From contig OW799234.1 in NCBI GenBank assembly GCA_941918925.1, positions 59,066,968 to 59,130,967 on the forward strand: a DNA stretch of 64,000 bases. Direction: 5' to 3'. Below the pieces are notes generated by a model that saw only the letters and a program-made list of their open reading frames with translations, did no database searches and was not told the DNA's origin. The DNA is from Phyto melanocephala. Its lineage: Eukaryota > Arthropoda > Insecta > Diptera > Rhinophoridae. The translations under genes were made by a program, and so were the position numbers. Shown piece by piece: positions 21,722 through 33,229 of the stretch. The stretch's first letter is position 1. Each line of letters opens with the position of its first letter.

Positions 21722-22378
21722 AATGTAACGGCAGCGCTTCAACCAATGAACCAAAATCCAATAAAGCTGACTAAACTTATTTATAGAAATAAACTGCTAG
21801 CAAAATTAATCGCAGAGAATGGTGAACTATACAAAAGCTTAAACACACATTCAATTAAGGATGCAATAATATTATTAAAAAAAGCTTGGGATGAGGTCCC
21901 GCAAACAGCTTAAAAAAATTCTTGGTCAAAGCTTTTCAATTGGGGCTCTGATGAATACGATAGTAGTGATAATGTGCCTCTAGCACGGCTGCTGGAAGAA
22001 GATCAGGGCTATAACGAAGTTCTCGAAATAAATCAAAAACTTTTGGCACAAATTGATCCAAATAATTCCATCTCTGTCAGAGAAATCAAAAGATGGAATG
22101 AAGATGCATTGGAGACTGAACCTATTCATATATTTAATAACGAAATCCTATCATTTGACTTGGATGAAGATATTGATGTGGAAGTCCAACCTAATATTTC
22201 GTATTCCGAAGTTACTAAAAGCGTAAATAATTTAATACAGTGCTGCAAAAGCCATGAATCATTTTCCACTAAGTACTTGACGCATCTTTTAGATCTTCGT
22301 AATGATATTGTTTTGTCGGAATTACAAAAATCCAAAAGACAAACTAACATTACTGATTATATAAAAAACAAAGCCTGA
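21722..22378 (+). pseudogene. pogo-like transposase, C-terminal part
   Basis: Opens at NVTAALQPMNQNPIKLTKLI then YRNKLLAKLI, the block just before the end of the DDE_1 (pogo/Tigger/Jerky) catalytic domain, where families read LQPxDQxVIxxxKxxYR. It continues with IKDAIILLKKAWDEVPQTA, one stop, SWSKLFNWGS, and an intact 134-codon acidic tail ending KRQTNITDYIKNKA. The 5' part with the CENP-B-like HTH and two of three catalytic residues is missing. A probable right terminus ending GCGTCTACTG lies at 22782, followed by TA. The long open tail suggests moderate age. Pogo-type identity is good; the subgroup is uncertain. Confidence 0.7.
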
Positions 22379-22784
22379 CAGAGATTTCACAATATGTACA
22401 TACATACATAATATGTATTTTGACTGTTTCAGAAAATTTAATTTTTAATATGAAATTAACTAAGCCTGAGTGAGAATTTACAATTATATTTGAACTTTTT
22501 TAAAACATGTTCTTTTTAATATGAGTTTTATGTATGCTAGTATGTATACTATACCAAAGTAATGCTAAGGTGTAAATGGACTGAATTGTTATTTTTTGTT
22601 GTTACGTTTTTCACAGTTTTTATGTTAAATAAACTAAAATAAAATGCAAACTCAGCTTTCTTTATCTTTTTAAGGTCAAGTTCACCTAAGTTTTTGCATA
22701 AAAAACCGTCCAGAAATTAGAATAATTCGGAAATTCGAATTGCCCTAAAAACAAAGCGGTTCTAATTTCCGAGCGTCTACTGTA
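22379..22784 (+). mobile_element. 3' flank and right end of the pogo-like element
   Basis: Non-coding 3' region that ends in GGTTCTAATTTCCGAGCG, TCTACTG then TA at 22784. An internal echo, AATTCGGAAATTCGAATTGCC at 22723-22743, resembles the end. The left end of the element was not found. Confidence 0.5.
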
Positions 22785-22789
22785 ATATA

Positions 22790-23472
22790 GAAAATATAAA
22801 ATAAAAAAAAAAAAAAATTTGGTTCTGCTGGGATTCGATGCCACGTTTACTCTAACCAGTATACCACGTTTGTATGCATGTATGTGTGTGTTGTATGTTG
22901 TTGTTGTTATGGAAAAAAACGAAGTGGTCGTGATTTTTTGCTCATTTCTCATTTCTCGATTGTGCCAAATTTCAATAGCCATTCATTCCCGGATATTTCC
23001 AAAAGATTGATATCATACACAGACCTGAGGAACATATAGTTGCTTCTAAAAGTTGATTTCAACCAACACACGGACAGACGGTCAGGCTTATTCGACTCCT
23101 CTATTCATAAGCTTTCAGAAAATATATACTTTATGGGCTTGGAAATGAAAATTGCAGAAATTACAAACGGAATGACAAAGCTATATCTGCGGCTTGCAGC
23201 TAAAACGGCCAATGTCAAAATATTTACTTTTTGAAAATTGGAATTGAACTTTAACTTTTATAGGTGCTTTTTTTGGTGACATTGGCCAGCATTTTATTTA
23301 TGAAGCTGTTCTGGTTTAAGTGTAACTTTAGCTGTTTTACCATAATGAAATAGAGCAAGAAAACAAATCTAATGCAATGATTAACTCAAAAAAGCAAAAA
23401 AGTGACATTGGCCCTTTTAGCTCCAAGTCACAGATACATATATACCATTGTGTACCACAGATGAAGGGTACG
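22790..23472 (-). repeat. Family A repeat, copy 4, split by a MITE
   Basis: Full-length minus-orientation copy: tRNA-like segment at 22820-22868, GAAGTGGTCGTGATTTTTTG, CACACGGACAGACGG, CTATTCATAAGCTTTCAG, ATATATACTTTATGGG, AAACGGAATGACAAAGC. A 249-bp element (23186-23434) interrupts it before its end at GATGAAGGGTA. Confidence 0.7.
23186..23434. mobile_element. MITE with 32-bp inverted repeats, nested in family A
   Basis: Left end TCTGCGGCTTGCAGC then TAAAACGGCCAATGTCA (23186-23217); right end inverted, TGACATTGGCCCTTTTAGC then TCCAAGTCACAGA (23403-23434), differing at about five positions. TA flanks both sides. The interior has no coding content. Superfamily not assigned. Confidence 0.75.
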
Positions 23473-23867
23473 AAAACAATCAGTACTTTTTTATAACACT
23501 AAATTACAACTACTTTAGCTTTAACACAACATGGATAGAAAATATAGGTATGAAATGAAAGGGCTTGACTGGTAGAGTACAGTTTATTATGTAAGAATTA
23601 AGTAGAGTATTGAAATAAAAATAAAAAAAATGCTCGGCGGCAGTTTCCTTATATTTTTATTAGTTAAAATCCGTGTTTAAATTTTAATTATGAGAAGATC
23701 TTTAGTTTCAATTGCAGTGATAATAAACTTTTTTTATTTGGAGGAATTATTAAAATTTTTCTAAATTAAAGTAAAAAAGCTTTAGTGGGAATTTAAATAA
23801 ATTTTTTTTGCAATAAAAATATAATTTTATTCTTATAAACCCAGTTTATCGGTATTTTTACAGAAAT

Positions 23868-24670
23868 TAATTAATTAATTTATTTATTTATTTAGATCTA
23901 TGGATTCAAGATCGTTACAGACTTTAGTTTTTTTTTTTTTTTTTTTTGATGTGGACATCATCTGAGCATCGAATGAGACCGATCCCATGCCCCAAAAGTG
24001 TTTCCTCCCAGAGATATGCGCGTTTTATAAAAGTTAAGTCGACGATTCTAAGCGCAAATAGAAAGGGACCTAACGGTAAAATTTATTTATTTTCATTTTT
24101 TCCCTACTAAATTAACAAAATAACTTGATTTTACGAAACTACAAAAAAATTATTTTTTTCCTTATGAACAATTTAAAAATTTAGAAAAATCATTTAATCT
24201 TTAAAATGGCTCTCCTGAACAAAACCTGTTTTTACCCTTAGGTCCCTTTCTCTTTGCGCTGTCACATATATTGATAAAATTTATTAAATTCAGTACAAAT
24301 TCTTAAAAACGGAACATAGTTGGCACAATTTCTTCTGAAAACTTTGACAGATAGTGGATAAAAATAACGTGTAGAACGAGATGGTACATTAAAGGAGATA
24401 TCGGAAATCAAGAAATCAGAGCATACATTTCCCTTTCCCTATTAAGTTGAGTACAAACGTGACATTTAGCATCGTTCTTCGACTTTTTGCGTTGACAGCT
24501 TTATAAGAGCAAGTCTAAGTACTAGTATAAGGCGGCATGTTTAACGGATTCCAGTTTAGGCTTTGAAGGCAAAATAACAGGAATTGTTTTTGTTTTGGGT
24601 CCTCAAACTCCTTCGCCCAGTGTTTTAAAAATCCAAGCAGTGCACGTGATTTGTTAACAGTATGTAGTGC
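23868..24670 (-). pseudogene. Non-LTR retrotransposon (LINE) reverse transcriptase C-terminus, split by a MITE
   Basis: The minus strand from 24670 reads LHTVNKSRALLGFLKHWAKE then FEDP, a gap of about 35 expected residues, then KQKQFLLFCLQSLNWN and MPPY. After frameshifts comes FLISDISFNVPSRSTRYFY then RICTEFNKFY at about 24275. These blocks are the thumb and C-terminal region of jockey/I-like LINE polymerases found in flies. Sequence resumes beyond the 23948-24266 insertion with KVCNDLESIDLNK, a stop, and an AAATAAAT-type tail at 23868-23902. The element is 5'-truncated, internally deleted and interrupted. The tail is like that of the LINE at 36946. Confidence 0.7.
23948..24266 (-). mobile_element. 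Internally deleted derivative of the DUF7869-type transposon
   Basis: On the minus strand it starts TGTGAC, 11 bases, AAAGGGACCTAAGGGTAAAA, then GGAGAGCCATTTTAAAGATT, matching the 5' end of the element at 40044. It then jumps to sequence matching 42415-42665 (ATTGTTCATAAGGAAAAAAA, then CGTCGAC, GCGCATATCTCTGG, ATGCTCAGATGATGTCCACA). The entire coding region is missing. At 23948 it ends in a T-run (poly-A on its own strand) without the second terminal repeat, so that end is lost. It lies inside a LINE. Confidence 0.8.
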
Positions 24671-24759
24671 ATTATACATGCATACACAAACATACATACA
24701 TAAAAATAAAAAAGAAAAGAAAGACAAACCAAAATGAAAATACAATATAAACAACTGGT

Positions 24760-27700
24760 GACTGGTGTCAATTGATATCGGTCACTAGAATGCATAATAA
24801 TTAAATATATGACATTGATGTCATAGTAAGTAGAATATAAGTAATTATGTAAACAAATAATTTTAAGTAGGGCAATTGGTTAACATAGAATAAGAAATAG
24901 AATAAGAATACACAATATTTAAAATAGTATATAAGTTGTTAAGATTTAAATAAAATCAGTTAGTGACAAAACTGACACAAAACCTAATTGTTGTATTTTT
25001 AATATAATGTTTTAAACACTTCGGCAATTGACTTTGCCATCTCTATAGAGCCGACTAAGTTTCTAAGGCTCTCTAATAAATTAAGAAACCTATAGGGCAA
25101 AGTAATCACAATTTAAACACACACACTTTTATCACTTTTATTACAAGTAACAGAGATATGTTGAACAAAATTAGATTTAAATTGTTAAAAAAACGTGTTT
25201 CAATAAATATCGAATATTTATTTGTGCAGAAATAAATTGAGGTTAATTTACGCAATGGGTTCCCAAGCAAATTTCTATTTATACGCAGTTTGATGTCTTC
25301 ACTATTAAAAGAAAAAAATAATTTTCATAGACAATTTTTCGATTAAATTATTTTAATTTTTGAACTAACAACGTTGAACTGAGCTGAACACCACTTAAGG
25401 TTTAACTCTATTTTACGGTAGAACAAAAGCTTTTATTTTAAATGAAAGTAGTCTACTGGTATGTTGTATAAATACAGTAGTAATATCATCAGTTTTCAAT
25501 AGATATAAACTAATGACAATTTTAGATTTTGCTTTCGTAAAACGTGTTCTTTTAGTTAAACATATGAATGCTATTCTCTGTTATAGTAGTCAAAAGTATT
25601 TAGCAAAAAAAAATCATCAACGATCTAATTACATTATACAAGTACGCCCTATGCTCCAGTGGGAGTTAGAGGAACATATATATATATATTATTTAAAAGA
25701 AAAAATAATTTTGAAGTTTAGCCATCATTAACAATATAATTTTTTTCCTAAGAGCATTACGAACTTAAACAATTTATTCTTCTTAACTGTATAAATGACA
25801 GATGTCGCTTTAATTAAAACTCCCAAAACGCCTCTACGAAATGAAAATCAATGTCAATTTATGGCAACGTATAAAAATCTTAGCAAAACATCAACAAATC
25901 AAAGCTAATTAACAGAGCGTAAAGTATGATGGCCAAACATATAAAATTATAAATATTTTTAAGTAAAGACAAAGAAAAAAAATTCGAAAAAAAAATATTT
26001 GTAAAACGTCCTTATTTTTCCAACAAAACGATGTGATAACAAAAGAAACTCACCGGGGGTGGACAAATAAAATACATTCAAATGAATAATTAGATTCCAA
26101 CTGTTGAAATGAAAGCGAACATTATGGGGGAGTTTGGGTAAAAAGTGAAGAAGGTAAATTTAATTTTATTGTTATTTTTTCAAATCACTGTTGAATTTTT
26201 TAACGATTTTCTTGTTGTTGTTATTGTTCGCTTTACGATTCTTCATTATTTTTGTAGACGATATTTTCTTGCATTTATTTCCTTTGTTTTTCTCATTTTT
26301 ATTTGATTATTTTTCTAATAAATAAAATACCATAACAAGCTACTTAATGAAATGAAAGTATGTAAATTTTTTATTTTCTTTTCTTTTTTTGTATGCGTTT
26401 TATTAAAGAATTCTTTCGTTGGAGATGTAAGCGGTAAGAAAACACTGAAGAAAAGAATTTATTTAAAGTTTTAATAAATTCTCCTAGAATATGCTTTGCT
26501 GTTTTTATTTTTACAAAATGTAAGTAATTTTTTATTTTTAATTTTATTTCTTCTTCTTTTTTGTTTGTTTTTGTATGAAAACAGAAACAATACATCAATT
26601 TTGCAGATAAGTTTTACATCAATATTGCATTTTAATACGAGTTTTTCCTTATATGTTTTCGTATAAATACGCACTTATTTGTTTCCGTTTTATCTTGTTC
26701 GTGTATTGTTTTATTTGAAATCATTTTATGTAGTTGAGTAGTTGCTGTTTTAGTATTTTGTCTTGTTGACTAATGTGATTATCTTGTTTTAACATGCTGC
26801 TTGTCAAAATGTGTCGATTGTCTTCATCGGATAACAATTGACAGACGCCCAACTTAACCTTTCAAATAAATATGAAAAAAAGACAGAAATAAAAATTAAA
26901 AAAAATAAGATAAAACAAGCAAAAAAAAAAATATAAGAGAAAACAAGCAAAAATATTCCAGTATTGTCCATTTATAATATCCTCTACACAATTGATTGTT
27001 ATTATTATTATTATTGTGCGTATAGAGATTTGTTTGTGTTGCTCCATTTTAATGATGGTATTGCACAGTGCATCGATTGGTAAAACAAAAAAACAAAAAT
27101 CGAAACCAAATTTTAATGTTTAAGTCATAAACTTAGTGCAAAAAACTTTACTTTCAGGCATTACTTCATCAGTTTGAATTTTCAAAATAATTGTCCATGA
27201 AAGTTAGGCTGTGTATGTGCCAATACACGTAACTTTCTTTGTCGTCCACAATATTTTCTAATTTATAGGAATTATAAATATAAAATAAATGTTATTATTT
27301 TTACATAAAAGTAAATATAAATTTATACGTTTACAACAATTAATATTTAGATTCTTAATTTTATTGTTTGTTGTATTCTATCGGAACTACTTTAGAACAG
27401 CAAAAATAACACCGCTCAAATAATAACTTTTATCTTTTTACTTAAAAATTACTTTTTATTTAACTATTTCGGACTCCCACTAAAAAATTTCATTACCCAA
27501 AAGCACTTATCGAATCACTTACTTAGTGCTTACCTGCATCCAAGCGCTAATTGTATCCTTGGGAAGTAGCAGCTTAAACATGCCTTTCCTTTACGCACTA
27601 AAAAAAATATTTTTTCTTTTCCATCTATGCAATATGGTAAGCGAACGAATACTAACCGCTTTCATATTTAAAAAAAAATGATTAATTTATGTGGGAAGTA

Positions 27701-28090
27701 TCCCAAATGAAGCCTACAAATAGCTGACTGATTCATTTAAAACAAACTACTATAGCCTCGAAGAAGGTGGTGTTGCCATTCTTTAAGACACCTCTCTATC
27801 TGGTGTTTAAAAGCTGCACTGGAAAAGTTTCGAATCTACAAAATAAGATTTAAATAGAGTAATATTAAACCATTAGAGAAACTGCCGTTCTGTTAGGGTC
27901 ACATAATCACTATATTTGAAGAATTTCCAACGACACAATGGTCACTGGTCCATTGCTCTGCTTAACTAAGCTTCCACATACAAAAAGTAGGAATAAGTCC
28001 AATCACAACGAACTTTTATAAGGGCTTCATTACTAGACTCTGCTCGTGTAAACTAAAACTAACCATTGAGTATTAAATGATATTAGCCAC
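24760..28090. other. Long non-coding AT-rich stretch
   Basis: No recognised coding domain. It holds a weak hairpin near 25037-25110 (ACTTTGCC...GGCAAAGT), A/T-rich reading frames with no family match, an ATT run near 27000, and a possible 64-bp exon on the minus strand (27534-27597) discussed as a finding. The part 27395-27530 resembles the AAGTACTT-rich MITE at 45991-46535. Confidence 0.4.
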
Positions 28091-28095
28091 AAGTA

Positions 28096-29839
28096 AAGCT
28101 TCGTACACATGGTTTTCAGATCGTACAATATTGTGTGAAAAATTGGTAGCAAATACCTTACAACCGTGTGAACTGGCAATGTTTGCATAACAATGTTGGC
28201 AGAAAAGTCATTGTCATACCATTGATAGATGGCAACCTGACAACAATATTGTCAGATATATTGCAATCGTCTGAACAACCTTCATCGTTATTGTCAGACC
28301 ATTGAAACATGTTGACAGATAATTTTATATTGGCAGATGTACAAGTTTTGTGCATATGACAATGGCGTCATTGTCATACAAGTTAGTGATGTCAGATGTA
28401 TAAAATGTTGCTTTTAGTATTGTTGAATAGAATGTTGTTTTTAGGAATTTTCTTGTACTTTCTATTATATTTATACATAAAAACAATTAAGAACGTTATA
28501 TTCGACCATGACTAATCTACTATATATGTCACCAGCACTCGCTTGAATTATGCAGATATTAACTTTATCATAATTTACAAAGAAAAGTTGATAGCAAAAA
28601 TATACATACATATGTTTGTAGTATATGCATAAATATATATAAACACTATAATCATAGACGTCTATACATACATATACAAACTACATAATCTCGGACTTCT
28701 ATACGTTCATACATACTTGCATATACGAAATAATACATGCTAACTATGCCTTTTCATTTGATACCAATATTGTAGAGAGTAAAATTTTAATTATCAAAAT
28801 ATAATTATATTTATTGATTTATAGCGTAATCTATTTTACTATTCAAGCCCTTTTATTTAATACCCATATTGAATTACAATTAAATATGTAATTCACCCTT
28901 TTGTGTTGGACGCCATCTTAAATAAAGAATTTTTGTTAAGCCTACTGTATTTTACAGGTCAAGCCCTTTAATTTGATACCACTATTGATGGCGGTAAGTT
29001 TTTAATTACAAAAATCATCTTATGTATACAAATTTGTTCGATATTTTGTCATGGCGTTCATCTTGATTTTTATAGGTTACACATGATATTCTGTATTCTA
29101 CTTGTCAGTTCCTTTAATTTGATCCCAATATTGCAGGGGGTAAATTAGATAAATTTTTAATAACTAAAATTCACTCATTATACAAATTTGTTCGCCATTC
29201 TGTCATGACGGCCATCTTGAATTTGAACCTTTTTCATAATTTTTTTCCATAAATTGTATACTAGGAAAAATTTAGGAGATTTTTTTAAAAACGTGGGAAT
29301 TTTAAATATGTATCTTCATATGGCATCACTGCAAAACGCTCTTTCAATGCAACAGCTGTTGTGCAAAAAAAAAATTGTTAATTTTCTTGCGTGTTTCTTG
29401 TTTCAGTTTAGATTTGTATCAATAAGTGGAGAACAAAATTAAAATAATAAAAATTATTGTAAATATGAAGAGGACGGTACAGAGTATTCCATTTTTAAAT
29501 TTGTGAAAGCTTTTCTAGATCCCCAGACGCTATCGGAATCTAAGATTGTAAAAAAAAACATGACCAAAGCAATTTCTGACAACAGATCTGCCAATTTTTT
29601 TTATACCGTCATCTGACAACCGTCTAAACTTACAATTTTTTGTCGGACAACATCGTCAGATAATGTTATTGTCAGAACAACATCTGCCAATGAAATTGTC
29701 AGCTTTTCTGACAAAAGTCTCACAACTGTCAGAACTGACAATTTACCTTATGGAAGCAATTCTTTATTGTCATTCCATTGTTAGCATATGTTTAGGTGTA
29801 GCAATTAAGTAAAATCTGACAACCGTCTGTACAGAGCTT
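28096..29839. mobile_element. Large inverted-repeat element rich in TTGTCAGA motifs
   Basis: Ends AAGCTTCGTACACATGGTTT at 28096 and, inverted, AACCGTCTGTACAGAGCTT at 29821-29839 (about 20 of 26 positions alike when extended). Both subterminal regions (28150-28420 and 29560-29830) are packed with TTGTCAGA/TCTGACAA and near variants such as TCTGCCAA, more than a dozen in all. The middle contains a separate degenerate repeat (28746-29235). No transposase coding was seen. Dense subterminal motifs often serve as transposase binding sites; that role is inferred. Confidence 0.55.
28746..29235. repeat. Degenerate tandem repeat with TTTGATACC and GCCATCTTGAA motifs
   Basis: Four diverged units begin at about 28746, 28853, 28967 and 29112 with CCTTTTCATTTGATACCAAT-like sequence, and include GGCGGTAAGTTTTTAATTAC and TTGTTCGCCATTCTGTCATG. 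Related single pieces are near 36330-36500, 38484-38560, 48300-48420 and 56028-56060. Non-coding. Confidence 0.55.
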
Positions 29840-30020
29840 AACACGTTTTTTTGCACACATTTTCCATTAAACTGTGTGCTGTGTACCATCTTATGTGTAA
29901 AGATGAAGTTCGCTTTCTATTTTCCAATATAATATTACATTTAAAGCACAATATTTATTATTTTGTTAATCGCTATAGAATAATCTCTTTATAATAAAAT
30001 ATGTATCACTTTCTTTGTAG

Positions 30021-30624
30021 AGGGTGGTTAAATTTTAAGGGCCCATGTTTAAGGTGAACCACATCTAAACTTCAACTTTTTTCTTGTATTTCATTTGACA
30101 TTTCTCAATCTCAGACTAACTCAATTTGAACCGTGGAAAGATACGCAATCGAGCAACGCTTTTAAATATTAAAGATTTTTATAAAAATGGGCGTTCAAAT
30201 CAAAATGCATTTTGTGCACTTCGTGATTCTGTTGGTCAACATAATCGTTCGAATTCGTCCACAATCGTGAGAATTGTAAAAAATATTTAAATGTCTGCAA
30301 AGCAGGTCTGTATGAAATGTGAAAACATCTGTGAATGCCATCTTAGTTCGTTGAATGGGAAACATTGCTGTTTTTCACGATAACATGGCAAAAGAGCAAG
30401 CAACCTCGACTCATCATCGTGCCCAACAATCGAGCATCAACAGTGTCATTGAAAATTTGGACTATCGGATCGTGGTGTGCCGCCTAGGTTGGGGGGCCAT
30501 TTGGCCGATATTTTGTTCCATACATAATTGAAGCATACAAATATTATCATTATAAAAGTAAATGATAATAATTTCATAATAATTTTATTCAAAATCAATA
30601 TAGTCCCTTAAAATTAAACCACCC
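30021..30624 (+). mobile_element. mariner-type MITE, copy 3 (complete)
   Basis: Both ends are present: AGGGTGGTTAAATTTTAAGG at 30021 and CCCTTAAAATTAAACCACCC at 30605-30624. The interior encodes the same truncated transposase as 9283-9856: HTH (NGRSNQNAFCALRDSVGQHN), decayed linker, then the C-terminal tail, with the catalytic domain deleted. Stops and frameshifts are scattered throughout. It sits at the left edge of a family B copy, as the copy at the window start does. Confidence 0.85.
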
Positions 30625-32316
30625 ATTATAACTTCGGTATGCTAGTAAAATGTTTTCGAAAATTTAGTCTTTCAATGAAAGTGGCCGTTAAAATACGCGT
30701 GTCAATATAGTTTCTGCTAATAAACATAACTTAGATATTTCAATATAGTCCTTTAGTATTCCAAAATATTTATTCATAGAGAATTTACATGAATTTAAGA
30801 GGAAGAAAGTGAATTTAAGGTTAAATTTCAAGGCCCACAGGGTGACTTAAAATATACATTCTCTGCATTTTTCTAAAACGAGAAATTTATTAGTAAGATT
30901 TTGATTTTTAAACTTCTATAACATTTTGCTTTTAAAAGATTTTCAAACGAAATAAGTTTTGTATAATTCTAAAATTTGTTAGCCATTAGTACATGAAAAT
31001 CAATTGTTTATAATGTTTAGAGATAATTTTTTTTTACTTAGGTCAAAATTTTGCTAAATTCCCATTTTTAATAGAGCATAATTTCAGGAGAACATAAGCA
31101 TAATTTGTTAGCGTGCCATCTAGTAGTTGCTAGTAGAGTCATCTATATTATCATCTTTATCTTATATTTAGCTACAGTACAATAAATGGCGCAGTGTAAG
31201 ATGAATAAATGCTAATATATATGACTAATATATTTTTATAAAAATTTAAGGAAAAAAGTGTGCGTGGCACATCTATTTTCCGTTATAACGAAGACTTTGA
31301 CCAAAAAGCCATGTTTGCAAAATTTCAGAATCGTACATATATACACTGTGCGGTATAAATTTTCGTACATTTTTATCTATAACTCTTTTCCTAATTCATA
31401 GATTTAAGCGATTTTCAGGGAAAAATATTCTTTTGACTCGATAAATATATATTCGAAGTTTCATGACTTCGTTTATGCGTCTGGACACAATTCAAAAGTG
31501 AAAGTGGGCGTTATAGTAGGCGTGTCAAAGTTGTTTATGCTAATGAGTACAACTTAGGTGTTTCAATATAGGCCTTTATTATTCCAAAATCTTTATTAAT
31601 AGAGAAATTATATGAATTTTAGGTAAAACGTTATATGGGAGGTGGGCGTAAAAGTGGGCGTGGCACCTTAATTTCTTGGCATAGCAATGAAATTGCATAG
31701 GGGGATAGACGTAGCAAAATTTATCATAATACCTCTAATTTTAGCGGTTTTATGAGCTTTTAAATTTCATTAACGGTAGATAACGTGACAAGTGGGCGTT
31801 ATAGTAGGCGTGTCAAAGTTATTTTTGCGAATGAGTACAACTGAGGTGTTTCAATATAGGCCTTTATTATTCCAAAATATTTATTAATAGAACAATTATA
31901 TGAATTTTAGTTAAAACGTTATATGGGAGGTGGCGTGGCACATTGATTTTCCGTAAGAACAAAGCATTTTACCAAACAGCCATGTGTGCAAAATTTCAGA
32001 GTCAAACATCCAATTTTGTTGCTTTTATGACGTTTTTGTTTTTAAATATACCAAAAAATACACTGTGCGGTATAAATTTTCGTACATTTTGATCGATAAC
32101 TCCTCTCCTAATGCATAGATTGAGACAATTTTCGGGGGCAAATATTGTCTTTACCCAGGAAATATATATTCGAAGTTTCATGGGTCTACGTTAAGGCGTT
32201 TGGACACAATTCCATTTTATTCGATGTTCGAAGGACACGGTTTTTTCGACCTACTCTTGCTTTTCGAGCTATAACTCTATACCCCCACCATTTTTTTGGT
32301 GGCGGGTATAAAAAAA
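30625..32316 (+). repeat. Family B repeat, copy 2
   Basis: Begins ATTATAACTTCGGTATGCTA, colinear with 187. It contains an unrelated stretch at about 30800-31250, two 288-bp units (31504 and 31792), the CACTGTGCGGTATAAATTTT segment twice (31343 and 32061), and the terminal hairpin at 32284-32316. Relative to copy 1, about 280 bp before the hairpin are deleted (ATAACTC joined to TATACCCCCACC), removing the microsatellite and the TATATACTTTATGGGG core. Confidence 0.7.
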
Positions 32317-32339
32317 TCTTTTCTTTGTCTGATTATTTC

Positions 32340-32735
32340 CTTCACACAGTGAAAAGGGGTATAAATACATAGGTATGTCATTCCGTGTGAAATTTCTACA
32401 ATTTTCATTTCCGACCCCATAAAGTTTATATTTTCTGAAAGCTTATGAATAGGGGAGTCGATTAAGCTCTGTCAGTCTGTCTGTCTGTGTGTATGTTGAA
32501 ATCAACTTTTTGAAGCCCCCCGACATCACCTGGACCCGCGTGAAGTATTAAATTAGTAGAAATATTCGGGAGCAGATCGGTAATTAAAATCATAAACAAC
32601 TGAAATATGAGCAAAAAACTACGACCACCTCGGTTTTTGTCACAACAAAAGTAACAACATACATACAAACAAACGTGGTATACTGGTTAGAGTAAATCCC
32701 AGCTGAGCCAAAAAAAAAAATTTTTATTTATACAG
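32340..32735 (+). repeat. Family A repeat, copy 5
   Basis: Near full-length plus-orientation copy: CCTTCACACAGTG, TGTCATTCCGTGTGAAATTT, GACCCCATAAAGTTTATATT, GGGGAGTCGATTAAGC, short GTCTGTCTGT run, ACTACGACCACCTCGG, tRNA-like end (12 bases missing) and an A-rich run. A transposase remnant abuts at 32736. Confidence 0.65.
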
Positions 32736-33180
32736 GGTGGACCAAAAGTCACGCCTGCGTGTAAAAATTGAATAACTTTTTTGTTTATTAATATTTTTTA
32801 TTTTTTTTTTTCAGATTTTATTCATCGATTCGTGTTTCACCACCATGCAAAATTTAACGACTGAGCAACGAACGAAAGTGGTAGAATTTTACTTTTAATC
32901 GTTCTTCGAGGATGAAGTTGGTAATGCAGTAACGGTGAATGGGGACAGATATCGCGCTATGCTTAATAATTTTGTACGCCCTGAGGCAGCCAACAAGTGG
33001 TTTCAGCAGGATGGAGCAACAGCACACACGGCCCGTGCCACAATGACGCTTTTAAATGAAATTTTTGACGACCGAATTATCTATTATTTTATGCAAATTT
33101 ATGAAATTTTTATGAAATTTGGCATGTATTTTCTGACTTTTAAAATGGAGCGCTTTACGATAATTATGAAAACTTATTAA
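32736..33180 (+). pseudogene. DD41D-like transposase remnant, internally deleted
   Basis: The left terminal repeat CAGGGTGGACCAAAAGTCAC starts at about 32734. The ATG at 32845 opens MQNLTTEQRTKVVEFYF, the N-terminus of a DD41D-type transposase, followed by a stop. The next readable part is SFFEDEVGNAVTVNGDRYRA, MLNNFVRPEAANKW, FQQDGATAHTARATMTLLNE, the block with the second catalytic Asp, so the HTH remainder and first catalytic region are deleted. Similarity ends near IFDDRII at 33080 and the rest of this stretch is unrelated AT-rich sequence. The third catalytic Asp and right terminal repeat are missing. Confidence 0.75.
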
Positions 33181-33229
33181 AAATTTCGGGAAATAATGCT
33201 TAGACTTGAACATTTAAAGAATTTTCAGT

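Noticed and set aside
25037..25110. Hairpin ACTTTGCC...GGCAAAGT
   Set aside because: The arms pair for only about eight clean bases with internal mismatches. Not distinguishable from chance in this composition.
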